Shown: positions 1 through 7,875, counted from the stretch's first letter. The stretch is DNA of 36,617 bases from a virus (IMGVR_UViG_3300017697_003163:1-36617); one strand, 5' to 3'. The notes: generated by a model not told the origin, from the letters alone. Made by a program: numbers and translations.

Positions 1-75
1 ACGGACATCATCACAGTGTATGCATCATCGGCTGATATTTCCTTCAATGCGTTTGGATCGGAGATCACGGCATGA
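1..75 (+). CDS. C-terminus of a tail-region protein (partial)
   Basis: An open frame enters from the left edge in frame 1 and stops with TGA at 73-75, giving 24 residues ending ...NAFGSEITA. The next gene's ATG (72-74) overlaps this stop in an ATGA junction, the coupling used throughout this genome, so it is the end of a real upstream gene. Too little remains to name it. Its place before a glycine-rich tail-tip protein suggests a tail or tail-fibre protein. Confidence 0.6.
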   Translation, partial: TDIITVYASSADISFNAFGSEITA

Positions 76-1097
76 GCGTGCAACAGATCCCCGCCAAGGC
101 TTCCGGCGGGTCTTCCGGCGGGTCTTCGGTGGCGTACTTCATCGACGCCGCAGACACAGACATCTACGAGGAAACCCTTGAGTTGGTGGCGGGCGTCTAC
201 ACCATCTCTTGTCCTAGCACGACAGTCGCGATTGTAGACTTCTGGGCATCTGATGGTTCGCTTCTTGCCAGCGGGGAAACATTGACCGGGACGGGAACCG
301 TGTCGTTGTCAGCGCCGTGTGCGCGGGTTACCTACCGAGTCAGCACGGGGACAAACGTCCGTATTGGGGTGCAGTTGTCCGGCGTCCTGGCGGGTTCCGG
401 CACAGCAGGAACCCTAGACACAGTAACCGCGACGGGAACCTACACTCCCGCCTCGGCAGGTGTCGCAGTCGTGTGCGTCATCGGCGGTGGCGGCGGTGGC
501 GGCAATGCCGCCGGCAGTGGTCCCAACAGAGGTGGCGGTGGTGGTGGTGGCTCTGGATACGCGACGATCTTTAGTTTGCAACTGACAGGCTCTGGGGTCT
601 CTGTGACCATCGGCGCAGGTGCCGCTTCAGGCGGGACGGGTGGCACTACATCTTTCGGCGCTGTGACGGCCACGGGCGGCAGCGGCGGTGGTGGTGGGGC
701 ATACGGTGGCGGTGCCACCGGCGGTGCCGGAGGAAGTGGAGGCGGCGGCGGCGCTGGTGGTAGCACCTCCTCCGGACGCTACGGTGGCACCGGTGGTAAC
801 AGCGGCGGCAACGGTGCCGCTGGTGCGGCTGGCTATTATGGAGGTGGAGCAGGTGGGGCAGGCAGCGGTTTCAGCATCGCGGCCTTCGCCGCATCCACGG
901 GCGGCAGTGGCGATTACGGAGGTTCCGGCGGTGGCGGCATCTTTGGCGGTGGCGGAGGCGGTAACACCTCCGGCAGCGGCGGTGGTGGCGGCGGTGGCGG
1001 TGGTGGTGGTGTAGCGGGTTCACCCGGTGGCGCTATTCCTGGTAGCGCCGGTGGAGCAGGCGGAGCAGGCCGAGTACTAATCCTAAGGTGGGCGTGA
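72..1097 (+). CDS. Glycine-rich tail fibre/tip protein
   Basis: 341 residues. The N-terminal part (about 1-125) looks like a beta-rich domain. From about residue 135 the chain is dominated by glycine runs interrupted by short segments such as GYATIFSLQLTGSGVSVTIG and ends GGAGRVLILRW, the usual finish of phage glycine-rich domains. Such regions in phage adhesins can pack as polyglycine-II helices and bind the host surface; that role is inferred here from composition and position. GGAG at 60-63 is a good ribosome-binding site for the ATG at 72. The gene overlaps both neighbours by ATGA junctions, so it sits in a tail operon with the Trp-rich protein and sulfotransferase downstream. Strong third-position GC creates long shadow frames on both strands here. 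Confidence 0.85.
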   Translation: MSVQQIPAKASGGSSGGSSVAYFIDAADTDIYEETLELVAGVYTISCPSTTVAIVDFWASDGSLLASGETLTGTGTVSLSAPCARVTYRVSTGTNVRIGVQLSGVLAGSGTAGTLDTVTATGTYTPASAGVAVVCVIGGGGGGGNAAGSGPNRGGGGGGGSGYATIFSLQLTGSGVSVTIGAGAASGGTGGTTSFGAVTATGGSGGGGGAYGGGATGGAGGSGGGGGAGGSTSSGRYGGTGGNSGGNGAAGAAGYYGGGAGGAGSGFSIAAFAASTGGSGDYGGSGGGGIFGGGGGGNTSGSGGGGGGGGGGGVAGSPGGAIPGSAGGAGGAGRVLILRWA

Positions 1098-1426
1098 TGA
1101 CTGAGTACATATATGCAGTAGTGGACATTGATGGAGTTGTCGAGAATATCGTCGTGACGGATGCCCCAGATTCTCACGATGCTTTGCGTCTTCTCATTCC
1201 TTCGGCTGCTGACATAATCCTGACAACAGACGAGACTGGCCCTGCCTACATCCTCGGGGATCAAATCGGTGGACGTTTTCGTATGCCGAAGCCGTTCGAT
1301 TCGTGGCTTTGGAATGAAGACGACTGGCGGTGGTATGCGCCTATCCCGTATCCGCAAGACGACACGGGCTACACATGGGACGAGAGTCTGGGAGATTGGA
1401 TACCAATCCCCCAGATCGGTGAGTGA
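1097..1426 (+). CDS. Trp-rich small tail-associated protein
   Basis: 109 residues from the ATG at 1097, which overlaps the TGA of the tail-tip gene. The C-terminal third carries two aromatic motifs, WNEDDWRWYAPIPYPQDD and YTWDESLGDWIPIP. This P-x-P-x-D-x-x-x-Y-x-W-(D/N)-E-x-x-x-x-W pattern recurs in small proteins encoded beside tail fibres of aquatic phages, where it is seen in structural or fibre-associated proteins. No enzymatic motif is visible. Its position between the tail tip and the sulfotransferase suggests a fibre-attached or assembly role; that is inference. Confidence 0.75.
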   Translation: MTEYIYAVVDIDGVVENIVVTDAPDSHDALRLLIPSAADIILTTDETGPAYILGDQIGGRFRMPKPFDSWLWNEDDWRWYAPIPYPQDDTGYTWDESLGDWIPIPQIGE

Positions 1427-2115
1427 TGCAGACGTACTGCTTCATGTCAGGGTTGCCCCGTACCGGCTCCACGCTGCTCTCAGCCATACTGCATCAGAAC
1501 CCAGACATCCACACGGAAGGCAACAGTGCTGTATGTCAAATTATGTGGGACTTGCAGGAGTCATGCCGAAACGCCGCTTTCGAACAACTGTCGGCCACGG
1601 GAAGAAGCGACACAGCAGACGCGCTCGTCGCTTCCGTCCCCTCGGTGTACTACCGCAACGTAAACGCTAGTCACATCGTTGACAAATGCCGTTCGTGGAC
1701 GCTCCCCGAGAACATGGACATGATACGACGCCACATCTCGCCCGACCCCCGCGTCGTCGTCCTGACGAGGCCGATAGACGAGGTGGTCGCGTCATTCGTT
1801 CGGTTGCGACAACGTAACGGATGGACGGGCGATCTTGAGGCGGGCCTGCTGGATGAGGGAAGCGAGCCAATTATGCGGTCACTTGCCGGTGTCGAAAGCG
1901 CCAAAGAATCAGGTTCGGGCGAGTTTCTGTTTATTGAATACGCCGACCTTGTAGATAGCACACGCGACGTGTTGGACGCCATCTATCGTTTTTGTGGATG
2001 GGATCCGTTCTTGCACGACCTGGATAACGTCAAAGACCCACACTTCGAGAACGATCACGTCTACGGCCTAGCCGGAATGCATGACGTACGACCGACTATA
2101 AGCAGGAGTACCTAG
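1426..2115 (+). CDS. Sulfotransferase family protein
   Basis: 229 residues from the ATG at 1426 (ATGA overlap with the previous stop; a GTG lies one codon earlier). The N-terminus has the PAPS 5'-phosphosulfate loop SGLPRTGSTLLSAILHQNP (residues 8-26). Residues about 109-126 (VVVLTRPIDEVVASFVR) match the 3'-phosphate-binding strand-helix, with the conserved Arg, Asp and Ser. Family members move sulfate from PAPS to a hydroxyl or amine on sugars, lipids or proteins. The chain stops soon after GLAGMHDVRPTISRST, where I would expect related proteins to continue for some tens of residues, so the C-terminus may be shortened. Encoded among tail genes, it could modify a virion or host-surface glycan; the substrate is unknown. 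Confidence 0.85.
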   Translation: MQTYCFMSGLPRTGSTLLSAILHQNPDIHTEGNSAVCQIMWDLQESCRNAAFEQLSATGRSDTADALVASVPSVYYRNVNASHIVDKCRSWTLPENMDMIRRHISPDPRVVVLTRPIDEVVASFVRLRQRNGWTGDLEAGLLDEGSEPIMRSLAGVESAKESGSGEFLFIEYADLVDSTRDVLDAIYRFCGWDPFLHDLDNVKDPHFENDHVYGLAGMHDVRPTISRST

Positions 2116-2221
2116 ACACTAGAGGCTGACGCCATCGTCGGCGGCTAGTTGTCCGAAACCAATAAGTAAGCGCCAATCCCCGACAACACCGGGGGGGGTT
2201 CTATTACAGGAGCAACTATAG

Positions 2222-2398
2222 ATGTTTAAACGTAAGAAACATGCACCAGACCGCGACGCGGCTGATGCTCCCCTGGAAGAGATCGAGGAGTTCACTCGGC
2301 AGGCGCTCGCCTGGACGGCCCGCGTTCAGGTAGTGAACGACGATGACCCTGACCTTGCTGGGATTGTTCGTGACAAGAATGAGGAGCCTGGTGCATGA
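2222..2398 (+). CDS. Small hypothetical protein, 58 aa
   Basis: The ATG at 2222 begins with codons that form GTTTAAAC (MFKRKK...). The 58-residue product has a basic N-terminus followed by an acidic body and no recognised domain. AGGAG near 2208-2212 is a ribosome-binding site. The TGA at 2396-2398 overlaps the ATG of the endolysin gene at 2395 (ATGA), which supports it as a real translationally coupled gene. The 106-bp gap before it holds a short GC hairpin (CCCCG/CGGGG, 2178-2194) without a T-tract. Confidence 0.7.
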   Translation: MFKRKKHAPDRDAADAPLEEIEEFTRQALAWTARVQVVNDDDPDLAGIVRDKNEEPGA

Positions 2399-3297
2399 GT
2401 AATGGACTCGCGCTGCTGGCAGCGTTTAAGGATCACGGTGTTGACGTTAAGACAGTCAATGGCTGGGATAACTATGGCTGGTGGAATAACAGGTGTCGTG
2501 GCGTCCTGCTGCACCACACGGCCACTGCTTCAGCATCGGTTACTAACCCGGCACCCACACTGTCGTGGTGTTTAAACGCCTACGACAAGCCAGTGGCAAA
2601 CATGTTGGTCGGAAAGACTCCTGGCCACACGTACCTTCTGGCCTCTGGCCCCGCCTATCATTGCGGTCAGGGTGGGCCTTGGGATTTCGCTGGCATCCCT
2701 GCCGGTAACAGACCGGACATGCTTTTCGGTGTAGAGATAGATGATCCCGGTGCGTACGGGAAGAACACACTGACTGACTATCAGGTCGCTAACTCGGGGA
2801 AGATCTCAGCAGCACTGTACGACTTCTTCGGCTGGACTGATGAGCGTTCCATCGGAACACACAAGTGCTGGACAGACTTGTGTCACACGGGTGCATCGAA
2901 ACCTGGAAAGAACCTTGGTCGCAAGAACGACACCCATGATGGTCAATGGCGTGAGTTCCCTGGATCAAACATCGCTCAGCCTTACAACGCCCCCTACTGG
3001 CGGGCTCTGGCTGACCGATATCGGCATGAAGATTCCGGCACTTGGGATGGAACGATCCCGTTCCGCTCAACCGCTAAGGCTGCCCAAGATCAGGGCACAG
3101 CGAACAAGGCCGCCTGGCGGCTTGCCTGCCGACTATACGACCTCGGCTACAAGAACAAGCCTGCCGCCAAGAACGGAAAGCAGACGTATCCAACGTCTTC
3201 CGTGAAGGCATTCAGGGTCGCTCAGGGATGGCCTGCGGGGCAGGGTGCCCCGTCGAGGGCTGCATGGCGGCGCATCTTCGGTGCCGACAAGCCATAG
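2395..3297 (+). CDS. N-acetylmuramoyl-L-alanine amidase endolysin
   Basis: 300 residues. Residues about 30-185 fit the Amidase_2 (PGRP-like) zinc fold: RGVLLHHTATAS with a histidine pair at 40-41, YHCGQGG with H89, GVEID with E114, and IGTHKCW with H156. These residues would coordinate zinc and act in cleaving the lactyl amide between MurNAc and L-Ala of peptidoglycan. The C-terminal part (about 225-297) reads like a wall- or peptidoglycan-binding segment (VKAFRVAQGWPAGQGAPSRAAWRRIFG). There is no signal peptide, so release would depend on the holin encoded just downstream. It forms a lysis cassette with the next two genes. Confidence 0.9.
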   Translation: MSNGLALLAAFKDHGVDVKTVNGWDNYGWWNNRCRGVLLHHTATASASVTNPAPTLSWCLNAYDKPVANMLVGKTPGHTYLLASGPAYHCGQGGPWDFAGIPAGNRPDMLFGVEIDDPGAYGKNTLTDYQVANSGKISAALYDFFGWTDERSIGTHKCWTDLCHTGASKPGKNLGRKNDTHDGQWREFPGSNIAQPYNAPYWRALADRYRHEDSGTWDGTIPFRSTAKAAQDQGTANKAAWRLACRLYDLGYKNKPAAKNGKQTYPTSSVKAFRVAQGWPAGQGAPSRAAWRRIFGADKP

Positions 3298-3332
3298 TTT
3301 GTAACATCACACAAATAGATTCGGAGTGACAC

Positions 3333-3569
3333 ATGTTCTCTAAGCCTTTCTGGATGGCCGCCTTGGAGCGGGCCATCCGGACCTTCGCTCAAACCGCTGC
3401 TGCATTGATCGCTGTTGACGTAGCCGTTTCCGTGATCGACATTGACTGGCCATATGTGGCTGGGGTATCTGCTACAGCGGCGGTCTTGTCTCTCCTCACG
3501 TCCATGACCGCTGATCGAGTGGGAACCCCTGGTCCGTCGTTTGGCCAAGAAGCAGAGATGCGGAAGTGA
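3333..3569 (+). CDS. Holin, r1t-like
   Basis: 78 residues with an amphipathic start (FWMAALERAIRTFAQT), two hydrophobic segments at about 17-36 and 42-60, and a polar tail. The pattern FW-x-ALERA-x-x-TFAQ followed by a DIDW turn and LTS resembles actinophage holins of the r1t family. It would form lesions in the cytoplasmic membrane to release the endolysin. GGAG at 3322-3325 is its ribosome-binding site. It lies 35 bp after the amidase stop. Confidence 0.85.
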   Translation: MFSKPFWMAALERAIRTFAQTAAALIAVDVAVSVIDIDWPYVAGVSATAAVLSLLTSMTADRVGTPGPSFGQEAEMRK

Positions 3570-3634
3570 CTCTTTGGGGAAATCTCTTTGTCTGACAGTT
3601 TGGGTGGGTAGATGTCACAAGATGAGGGGGTTTC

Positions 3635-3946
3635 ATGGGTGTTACTTCAAGTGAAGTGATCGCTGCGTTTCTGGGCTTACTGGTTGCCCCGATACTGGCC
3701 ACTGTCACGTGGCGTCTCTACCGGAAGAAGCACGCCGCCGAGACTGAATCACACATTGCTTCAGGGGCAAACTTTGCAGTAGATGCCATGTTGAAAGTGT
3801 TGGAGCAGTTGCGTCAGGAGGTCGCTGACTTAACAGTTGAGGCTGAATTACTACGTGTGGAAAATAGTCGTCTGCACTCTGAGTTGTCACTACTGAAAGA
3901 CATGATTAAAGAACTTGGAGGCAACAAGCATGAAGTGGGACGTTGA
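3635..3946 (+). CDS. Membrane-anchored coiled-coil protein, possible second lysis protein
   Basis: 103 residues. A single N-terminal transmembrane segment (about 8-27, VIAAFLGLLVAPILATVTW) is followed by a basic stretch (RLYRKK) and a long heptad-rich helix (about 50-95). The ribosome-binding site is the GAGGGGG run before the ATG at 3635. The topology resembles small lysis-associated membrane proteins such as a second holin or a spanin-like factor. I see no lipobox, and the likely host lacks a classical outer membrane, so the role is unsettled. Its 3' end overlaps the next gene by 17 bp. Confidence 0.7.
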   Translation: MGVTSSEVIAAFLGLLVAPILATVTWRLYRKKHAAETESHIASGANFAVDAMLKVLEQLRQEVADLTVEAELLRVENSRLHSELSLLKDMIKELGGNKHEVGR

Positions 3947-5792
3947 AATAGGTGGACTGCCATTCCTTTTTGCCACTAACCAGCAATCACCCTACCGTCG
4001 TGAGACGGCAGAGTTTCGTCGTCAGCGCATCGACCAGGAACGTGAGACTGGGGAGCAGTCCTTGGACTCTGGGTATTGGCTAAGGTCGCAGGCATCCTTC
4101 CATTTCGGTGCAGGACTGGAATCCGCCGAACCCCTGGGTGTGTCGCCCGACGAGGCTCGCTTTCGATTCGCTCGTTCAAGAGGTCTCGATCCCTGGACAG
4201 CCGGAAGCCTCACCCTTCTCCGAGATACGGAGACGGCCATCTCAAACACTTCCATAGCCACACAGGGATGTCTTGGACTAGATGACTCCATCGCCTACTT
4301 CCGGTCCAGCACCTTCTCGCTTTTCACTCCGGGTGTTGGTGAAGAGTCGGTGACCAACGGAACCACTGGGGAGATTAAGTCTCTAACATCGACGGGCTCA
4401 ACGGCCTGGGTTGCAACGGCGACCGAGTTGGCCGAGTTGGCTACTGGGCCACTTACCTTGGACCCGGTGTACAACGGTGGAACGCTCATCAACTTCGCCA
4501 GGTGGGTAAAGCAGCGAATCCTGGTCGCTGATTTAAACAGCCTTATCGAGGTAACGGACCTGTCCCCGGTGGCCGCTCCGGCATCCCTGCCTACGGCCTA
4601 CTACTCTCACCCGGACCCGGACTGGCGCTGGTCTGATGCCGCCGAGGGCCCATCCGGCATCTACGTGTCCGGTGCGTCGGGATCTCAGTCGGCCATCATG
4701 CTCATCACGGCGACAGAGAATAGTGGAGCCTTGGACTTGGGGGTTCCGATAAACGTGGCAGAGTTGCCACGGGGCGAGATCGTCAACACGATCTACTCCT
4801 ACCTGGGTACGTACCTGATCGTCGGTACATCTAAGGGCGTGCGGGTTGCACAGACTCGTACCGATGGGGGCCTCGTCCTTGGCCCCCTCCTGATTGAGAC
4901 TAACGGCACGTTGGATTTAGGTGGCATGGACTTTGTTGCTATCGGTCGGTACGTGTGGTGCGCGGTCGGCAACAACGAACGAGAAAGCCTGTGGAGAATC
5001 GACTTGGGTACGCCTCTGGACGGTGACTTGAGGTTTGCAGTCGCTTCCGACTTGGACGGCTCCATCGGGGAATCTTCAGGAGAGTGCGTGTCCGTCACGT
5101 CACTTTCAGGGAAACTGTTTTTTACTGTCGAAGGTGTCGGCCTACTAGCGGAGGCCGAGGAGTTTGTGACCGAGGGTTGGCTGGAGACGGGCCGCATTCG
5201 GATGGGCACATTGCAGCCGAAGGCTTGGCGCGAACTCACAATCATGAGGGAGCCTTCACCTAAGTATGTGGACAGTATGGAGATCCGTGTTTACACGTCT
5301 GATGATGAGGATGGTCCCTGGTCGTTGGCTGTTTCGATGGGTCCGTCGGACCCGGTGGATACACGGTCAGAGCAGGGGACCATTGTGTCTCCAACTCTGG
5401 GACCGGACTTGAATGTCCGTATCGAGATGCAGCCGAACCTGTCTGGTTCGGGCTTGAGGTTAACGTCACCTATCTCTACCGGGTATCAGGTGTCAGCGAT
5501 TCCCGCCCCTGACAGGTCCCGTCTTCTCTCTGTGCCGATTGCGTGCTGGGACTGGGAGCAGGACCGCCAGGGCCAGGTCACAGGTAGGAGTGGTTATTCC
5601 TGGGAGAGACTTGCTGCCTTGGAAGCACTGGAGTCTGGGGTGGCTACTGCTACTTATACGGACTACACGACTGGTGAGCAGGAGACTGCTTACATTGAGC
5701 GGGTGTCGTTTACACGACTGACTCCCCCGTTCCGTGGGGAAAATAACGCTGGTGGCGTTGCTACTGTTCTACTACGCCTAGTCAGTTCATGA
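3930..5792 (+). CDS. Large tail protein, probably beta-rich
   Basis: 620 residues from the ATG at 3930. GGAGG at 3917-3921 with 8-base spacing selects this start over an upstream in-frame one at 3915. The sequence is rich in short strands and turns, with repeating GTYLIVGTSKGVRV / YVWCAVGNNERESLWRID / GKLFFTVEGVGLLAE segments that look like propeller blades. A C-terminal domain contains WERLAALEALESG. No catalytic motif is recognised. It is the last gene before the terminator, after the lysis genes. Minor tail or hub protein is the best guess from size and position. Confidence 0.7.
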   Translation: MKWDVEIGGLPFLFATNQQSPYRRETAEFRRQRIDQERETGEQSLDSGYWLRSQASFHFGAGLESAEPLGVSPDEARFRFARSRGLDPWTAGSLTLLRDTETAISNTSIATQGCLGLDDSIAYFRSSTFSLFTPGVGEESVTNGTTGEIKSLTSTGSTAWVATATELAELATGPLTLDPVYNGGTLINFARWVKQRILVADLNSLIEVTDLSPVAAPASLPTAYYSHPDPDWRWSDAAEGPSGIYVSGASGSQSAIMLITATENSGALDLGVPINVAELPRGEIVNTIYSYLGTYLIVGTSKGVRVAQTRTDGGLVLGPLLIETNGTLDLGGMDFVAIGRYVWCAVGNNERESLWRIDLGTPLDGDLRFAVASDLDGSIGESSGECVSVTSLSGKLFFTVEGVGLLAEAEEFVTEGWLETGRIRMGTLQPKAWRELTIMREPSPKYVDSMEIRVYTSDDEDGPWSLAVSMGPSDPVDTRSEQGTIVSPTLGPDLNVRIEMQPNLSGSGLRLTSPISTGYQVSAIPAPDRSRLLSVPIACWDWEQDRQGQVTGRSGYSWERLAALEALESGVATATYTDYTTGEQETAYIERVSFTRLTPPFRGENNAGGVATVLLRLVSS

Positions 5793-5821
5793 CCCTGTAA
5801 GCCACGTTAACGGACTAAAAC

Positions 5822-5855
5822 AAGAAGCCCTCCCCTAACCAAGGGAGGGCTTCTT
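5822..5855. terminator. Bidirectional intrinsic terminator
   Basis: A perfect 13-bp stem, AAGAAGCCCTCCC (5822-5834) with GGGAGGGCTTCTT (5843-5855), encloses an 8-base loop. It is A-rich on the left and T-rich on the right. It separates the convergent tail operon (plus strand) and integrase/Lsr2-like genes (minus strand), so it can serve both directions. Confidence 0.9.
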
Positions 5856-5872
5856 CGTTCGTTAGGGGGCCC

Positions 5873-6103
5873 TTACGGCCCCGTTAAGGATATGTCTGGG
5901 TCGTCTGGAAGGTCAACGATCGTGAATCGTGCCCTCTTAGAAGGTCTTCCCCTATTCGCTGGGCCCTTAACCTTGCTCGGATACAGAACGCTGGAGCATC
6001 CTGAACACAGATCCACCTCCCACGTGTCCTCACCATAAGTGATCGCGTACGTGCCAGCAGACGTGTCCGAACACTTATCGCACACGAGCATGACTACCTT
6101 CAT
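5873..6103 (-). CDS. Lsr2-like zinc-knuckle DNA-binding protein
   Basis: 76 residues if translation starts at 6103, after a GGGAGGTAG ribosome-binding site; a longer start at 6136 exists but lacks one. The N-terminal strand-strand-helix reads CDKC...TYAITYGEDTWEVDLCSGC, with Cys at 8, 11, 33 and 36. This matches the dimerisation half of Lsr2 (YxxxxDGxxYEIDL) with zinc knuckles added, as in several actinophage proteins. A basic RGRPSKRARF segment (51-60) resembles an AT-hook-like DNA contact. Lsr2 proteins bridge and silence AT-rich DNA. It overlaps the end of the integrase gene, so it is probably co-expressed with it and might help establish or maintain lysogeny. Confidence 0.65.
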   Translation of the reverse strand: MKVVMLVCDKCSDTSAGTYAITYGEDTWEVDLCSGCSSVLYPSKVKGPANRGRPSKRARFTIVDLPDDPDISLTGP

Positions 6104-7112
6104 GACTACCTCCCACCACTCGCAGTCCCCCACCACTGACCATACCTGGGAACAGTGGCTTGCCTGCGATCATCTCATTCCGTTGAGTGCGCTCCAAGCC
6201 CCACCCGATGTAATGCTCCGTGACCTTCGTGGACTTATGGCCACACATAGAAGCCACTCGCAGCAGGGCTGAGTCATAGCCCTGATCTCGCAGGCTGTCG
6301 GCCAGTGCCCTGGCCCCTGACCTTCGCAAAGTATGGGCACCTTCCCCAGAGAAAGACACGCCTATTCCCTTAAGGGCCCTCTGCACGGCCCTGTAGGGCT
6401 TAGATTCCATCGTGTATGGCCTGAGTGCTGACATCACTTTTGACTGGACCAGACGCCCGTCAGGGCCTTGCACCCACAGGTCAGGGTTCTTCGCTGGTGC
6501 GAGGTACCACTCAGGAAGCAGGACTCCCTGGTTGTCCCGGTAAAAGTTCAACCACCTGGCCATCTCCGTGGCCAACTCACTGGACACCGGAAGCACATCC
6601 TCGTCATGAGTCTTGTGTCGGGTAATCTTCAACTCACCACGAGAGAAGTCAAGATCCCCTATTCGCATCGTGGCTATCTCTGATCCACGACAAAAGGTGA
6701 ACAGGCCTAGCGCACAGATTGCTCGGTCACGGGGGTGCGGGGCAGCGTCCAACAGTTCCGCGAAACGCTCCACTGGGAGCCTCAGTTTGTCCACGTTCGT
6801 GGACGCCTTCTGGTTATTCCACATCTCTGTCGGGTCGTAGTCTTTCGCCATAAACTTGCGGAGCCGACACCACTTAAAGAACGACCGGATGTTTTGGAGG
6901 TACAGGTTCCTGGTGCGGGCAGCCCAGGCTGCCGTAGCGAACAGCCGGTCCACGTAAGTGTCGTCGATGGTGCCGACATAGACATCTCCCCAGGTCCTCA
7001 AAGCCTGGTTGAGCACCTGACGGTTGTTTTTTATCGTGGAGTTGGCGAGGTTTCTGGCAATGAGGTGGTTTAAGTATTCTTCGGTAGCCTCACTGAGCCT
7101 TTTTGTCTTCAT
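6075..7112 (-). CDS. int: Tyrosine site-specific integrase
   Basis: 345 residues. Residues about 5-90 form the SAM-like core-binding domain (LANSTIKNNRQVLNQALRTW...IRSFFKWC). Residues about 110-310 form the catalytic domain: Arg142 (FCRGSEIATMR), Lys167 (RHKTHDED), His260-Thr-Leu-Arg263 (AHTLRRSGAR), His292 (CGHKS) and the nucleophile Tyr301 (EHYIGWG). All catalytic positions are present, so it should be active. A GAAGGG site sits 8 bases before the ATG at 7112. The presumed attP lies about 90 bp upstream and a divergent regulator follows, the usual arrangement of a temperate phage integration module. Confidence 0.97.
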   Translation of the reverse strand: MKTKRLSEATEEYLNHLIARNLANSTIKNNRQVLNQALRTWGDVYVGTIDDTYVDRLFATAAWAARTRNLYLQNIRSFFKWCRLRKFMAKDYDPTEMWNNQKASTNVDKLRLPVERFAELLDAAPHPRDRAICALGLFTFCRGSEIATMRIGDLDFSRGELKITRHKTHDEDVLPVSSELATEMARWLNFYRDNQGVLLPEWYLAPAKNPDLWVQGPDGRLVQSKVMSALRPYTMESKPYRAVQRALKGIGVSFSGEGAHTLRRSGARALADSLRDQGYDSALLRVASMCGHKSTKVTEHYIGWGLERTQRNEMIAGKPLFPGMVSGGGLRVVGGSHEGSHARVR

Positions 7113-7202
7113 GGTATAAGCCCTTCATCTCGGGAGGTGGTCTGTGTTGTTTGTAACCGTATCACATGTGACGTGGTAACACACACCAAAACCCCGGATA
7201 CT

Positions 7203-7233
7203 GGGGGTAGGGTTCAAATCCCCCTCCGGACAC
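7203..7233 (+). other. Candidate attP core resembling a tRNA 3' end
   Basis: The intergenic stretch contains a T-loop-like GGGTTCAAATCCC followed by CCTCCGGACAC, the order of T-arm, 3' acceptor strand and discriminator in a bacterial tRNA (as in the serine or leucine classes). No anticodon arm or 5' half is present, so it is not a working tRNA gene. Many actinophage tyrosine integrases recombine into the 3' end of a host tRNA gene, and attP then lies next to int. Copies of TGACGTGG flank it at 7169-7176 and 7234-7241 in direct orientation and could be integrase arm sites. Confidence 0.65.
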
Positions 7234-7298
7234 TGACGTGGGAAACCACGGGCACTATTTTAATGTAACGAGACCACCTAATAATCCTTACTTTGTAA

Positions 7299-7328
7299 TT
7301 GGACTTCCTTCCCCCAATGGGTTACATT
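7299..7328 (+). promoter_or_regulatory. Possible promoter of the HTH regulator gene
   Basis: TTGGAC (7299-7304) and TACATT (7323-7328), 18 bases apart, give a weak sigma-70-like match about 40 bp before the ATG at 7369. The intergenic space between int and this gene must contain divergent promoters, but the -35 match is poor. Confidence 0.25.
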
Positions 7329-7368
7329 CGTTGCGTTAATCGAGGGGGACGACAGGAAGGGAAATCAG

Positions 7369-7821
7369 ATGTCTCGTCCACAAATACTACCAAACAGTGA
7401 TGAACTACTGGCACTAAGCAAACAAGGGCTCACCCATCAGGAGATAGCAACCCGTATCACAGACACGACTGGGTATCAGGTCACCCGATCAGCGGTGTCG
7501 GTAGCACTACACCGAGCCGGACTGGTCGATCCTAAAGAGCGGTACCAGGATGAGATTCCTTGGAGCCTCAGCGGGAAAGACCTCAAGTCATACCCGGTCA
7601 GGATGCTTCGCCTACTCGCCCGCCAGAGGCGAGGCTTATCCCTCACGGTTGAGGAAGCACACCGGCTTCAGAGTTGGTTGCTTAAGATGGAGGAGAACAA
7701 GGCTGTGGTCGCATTCGACCCAGACCAGAACCCATCTATCTTCTACGTGATGCGTCGTCCAGAAGACGACCCTGAACTTCCGATCAGGAAAGAACGTGTG
7801 CACGTAAACCCTCAGAAATAA
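7369..7821 (+). CDS. Helix-turn-helix DNA-binding protein, candidate repressor/Cro
   Basis: 150 residues. The N-terminal region (about 10-50, LLALSKQGLTHQEIATRI...VTRSAVSVALHRAGL) is a helix-turn-helix of a type common in actinophage regulators. The middle (70-100) is a charged helical pair (LRLLARQRRGLSLTVEEAHRLQSWLLKMEE). GGAAGGG precedes the ATG at 7369. The gene is divergent from the integrase and has its own terminator, so it is a monocistronic unit at the lysogeny/lytic switch position. It may bind one of the repeated operator-like motifs in this genome; no direct evidence ties it to GTTTAAAC. Confidence 0.7.
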   Translation: MSRPQILPNSDELLALSKQGLTHQEIATRITDTTGYQVTRSAVSVALHRAGLVDPKERYQDEIPWSLSGKDLKSYPVRMLRLLARQRRGLSLTVEEAHRLQSWLLKMEENKAVVAFDPDQNPSIFYVMRRPEDDPELPIRKERVHVNPQK

Positions 7822-7843
7822 CTGTTTAAACCAAGTAAAGACT

Positions 7844-7875
7844 AGAGCCCCCGACCTTGAGGTCGGGGGCTCTTT
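7844..7875 (+). terminator. Intrinsic terminator after the HTH gene
   Basis: A perfect 13-bp stem AGAGCCCCCGACC (7844-7856) / GGTCGGGGGCTCT (7861-7873) has a TTGA loop and is followed by TTCT. The stop codon of the gene is followed by CTGTTTAAAC just before the hairpin. Confidence 0.9.

Noticed and set aside
317-1357. Long open frames antiparallel or out of frame to the glycine-rich gene, rich in Pro, Ala or Val.
   Set aside because: They mirror the GGN codon bias of the real gene and lack ribosome-binding sites.
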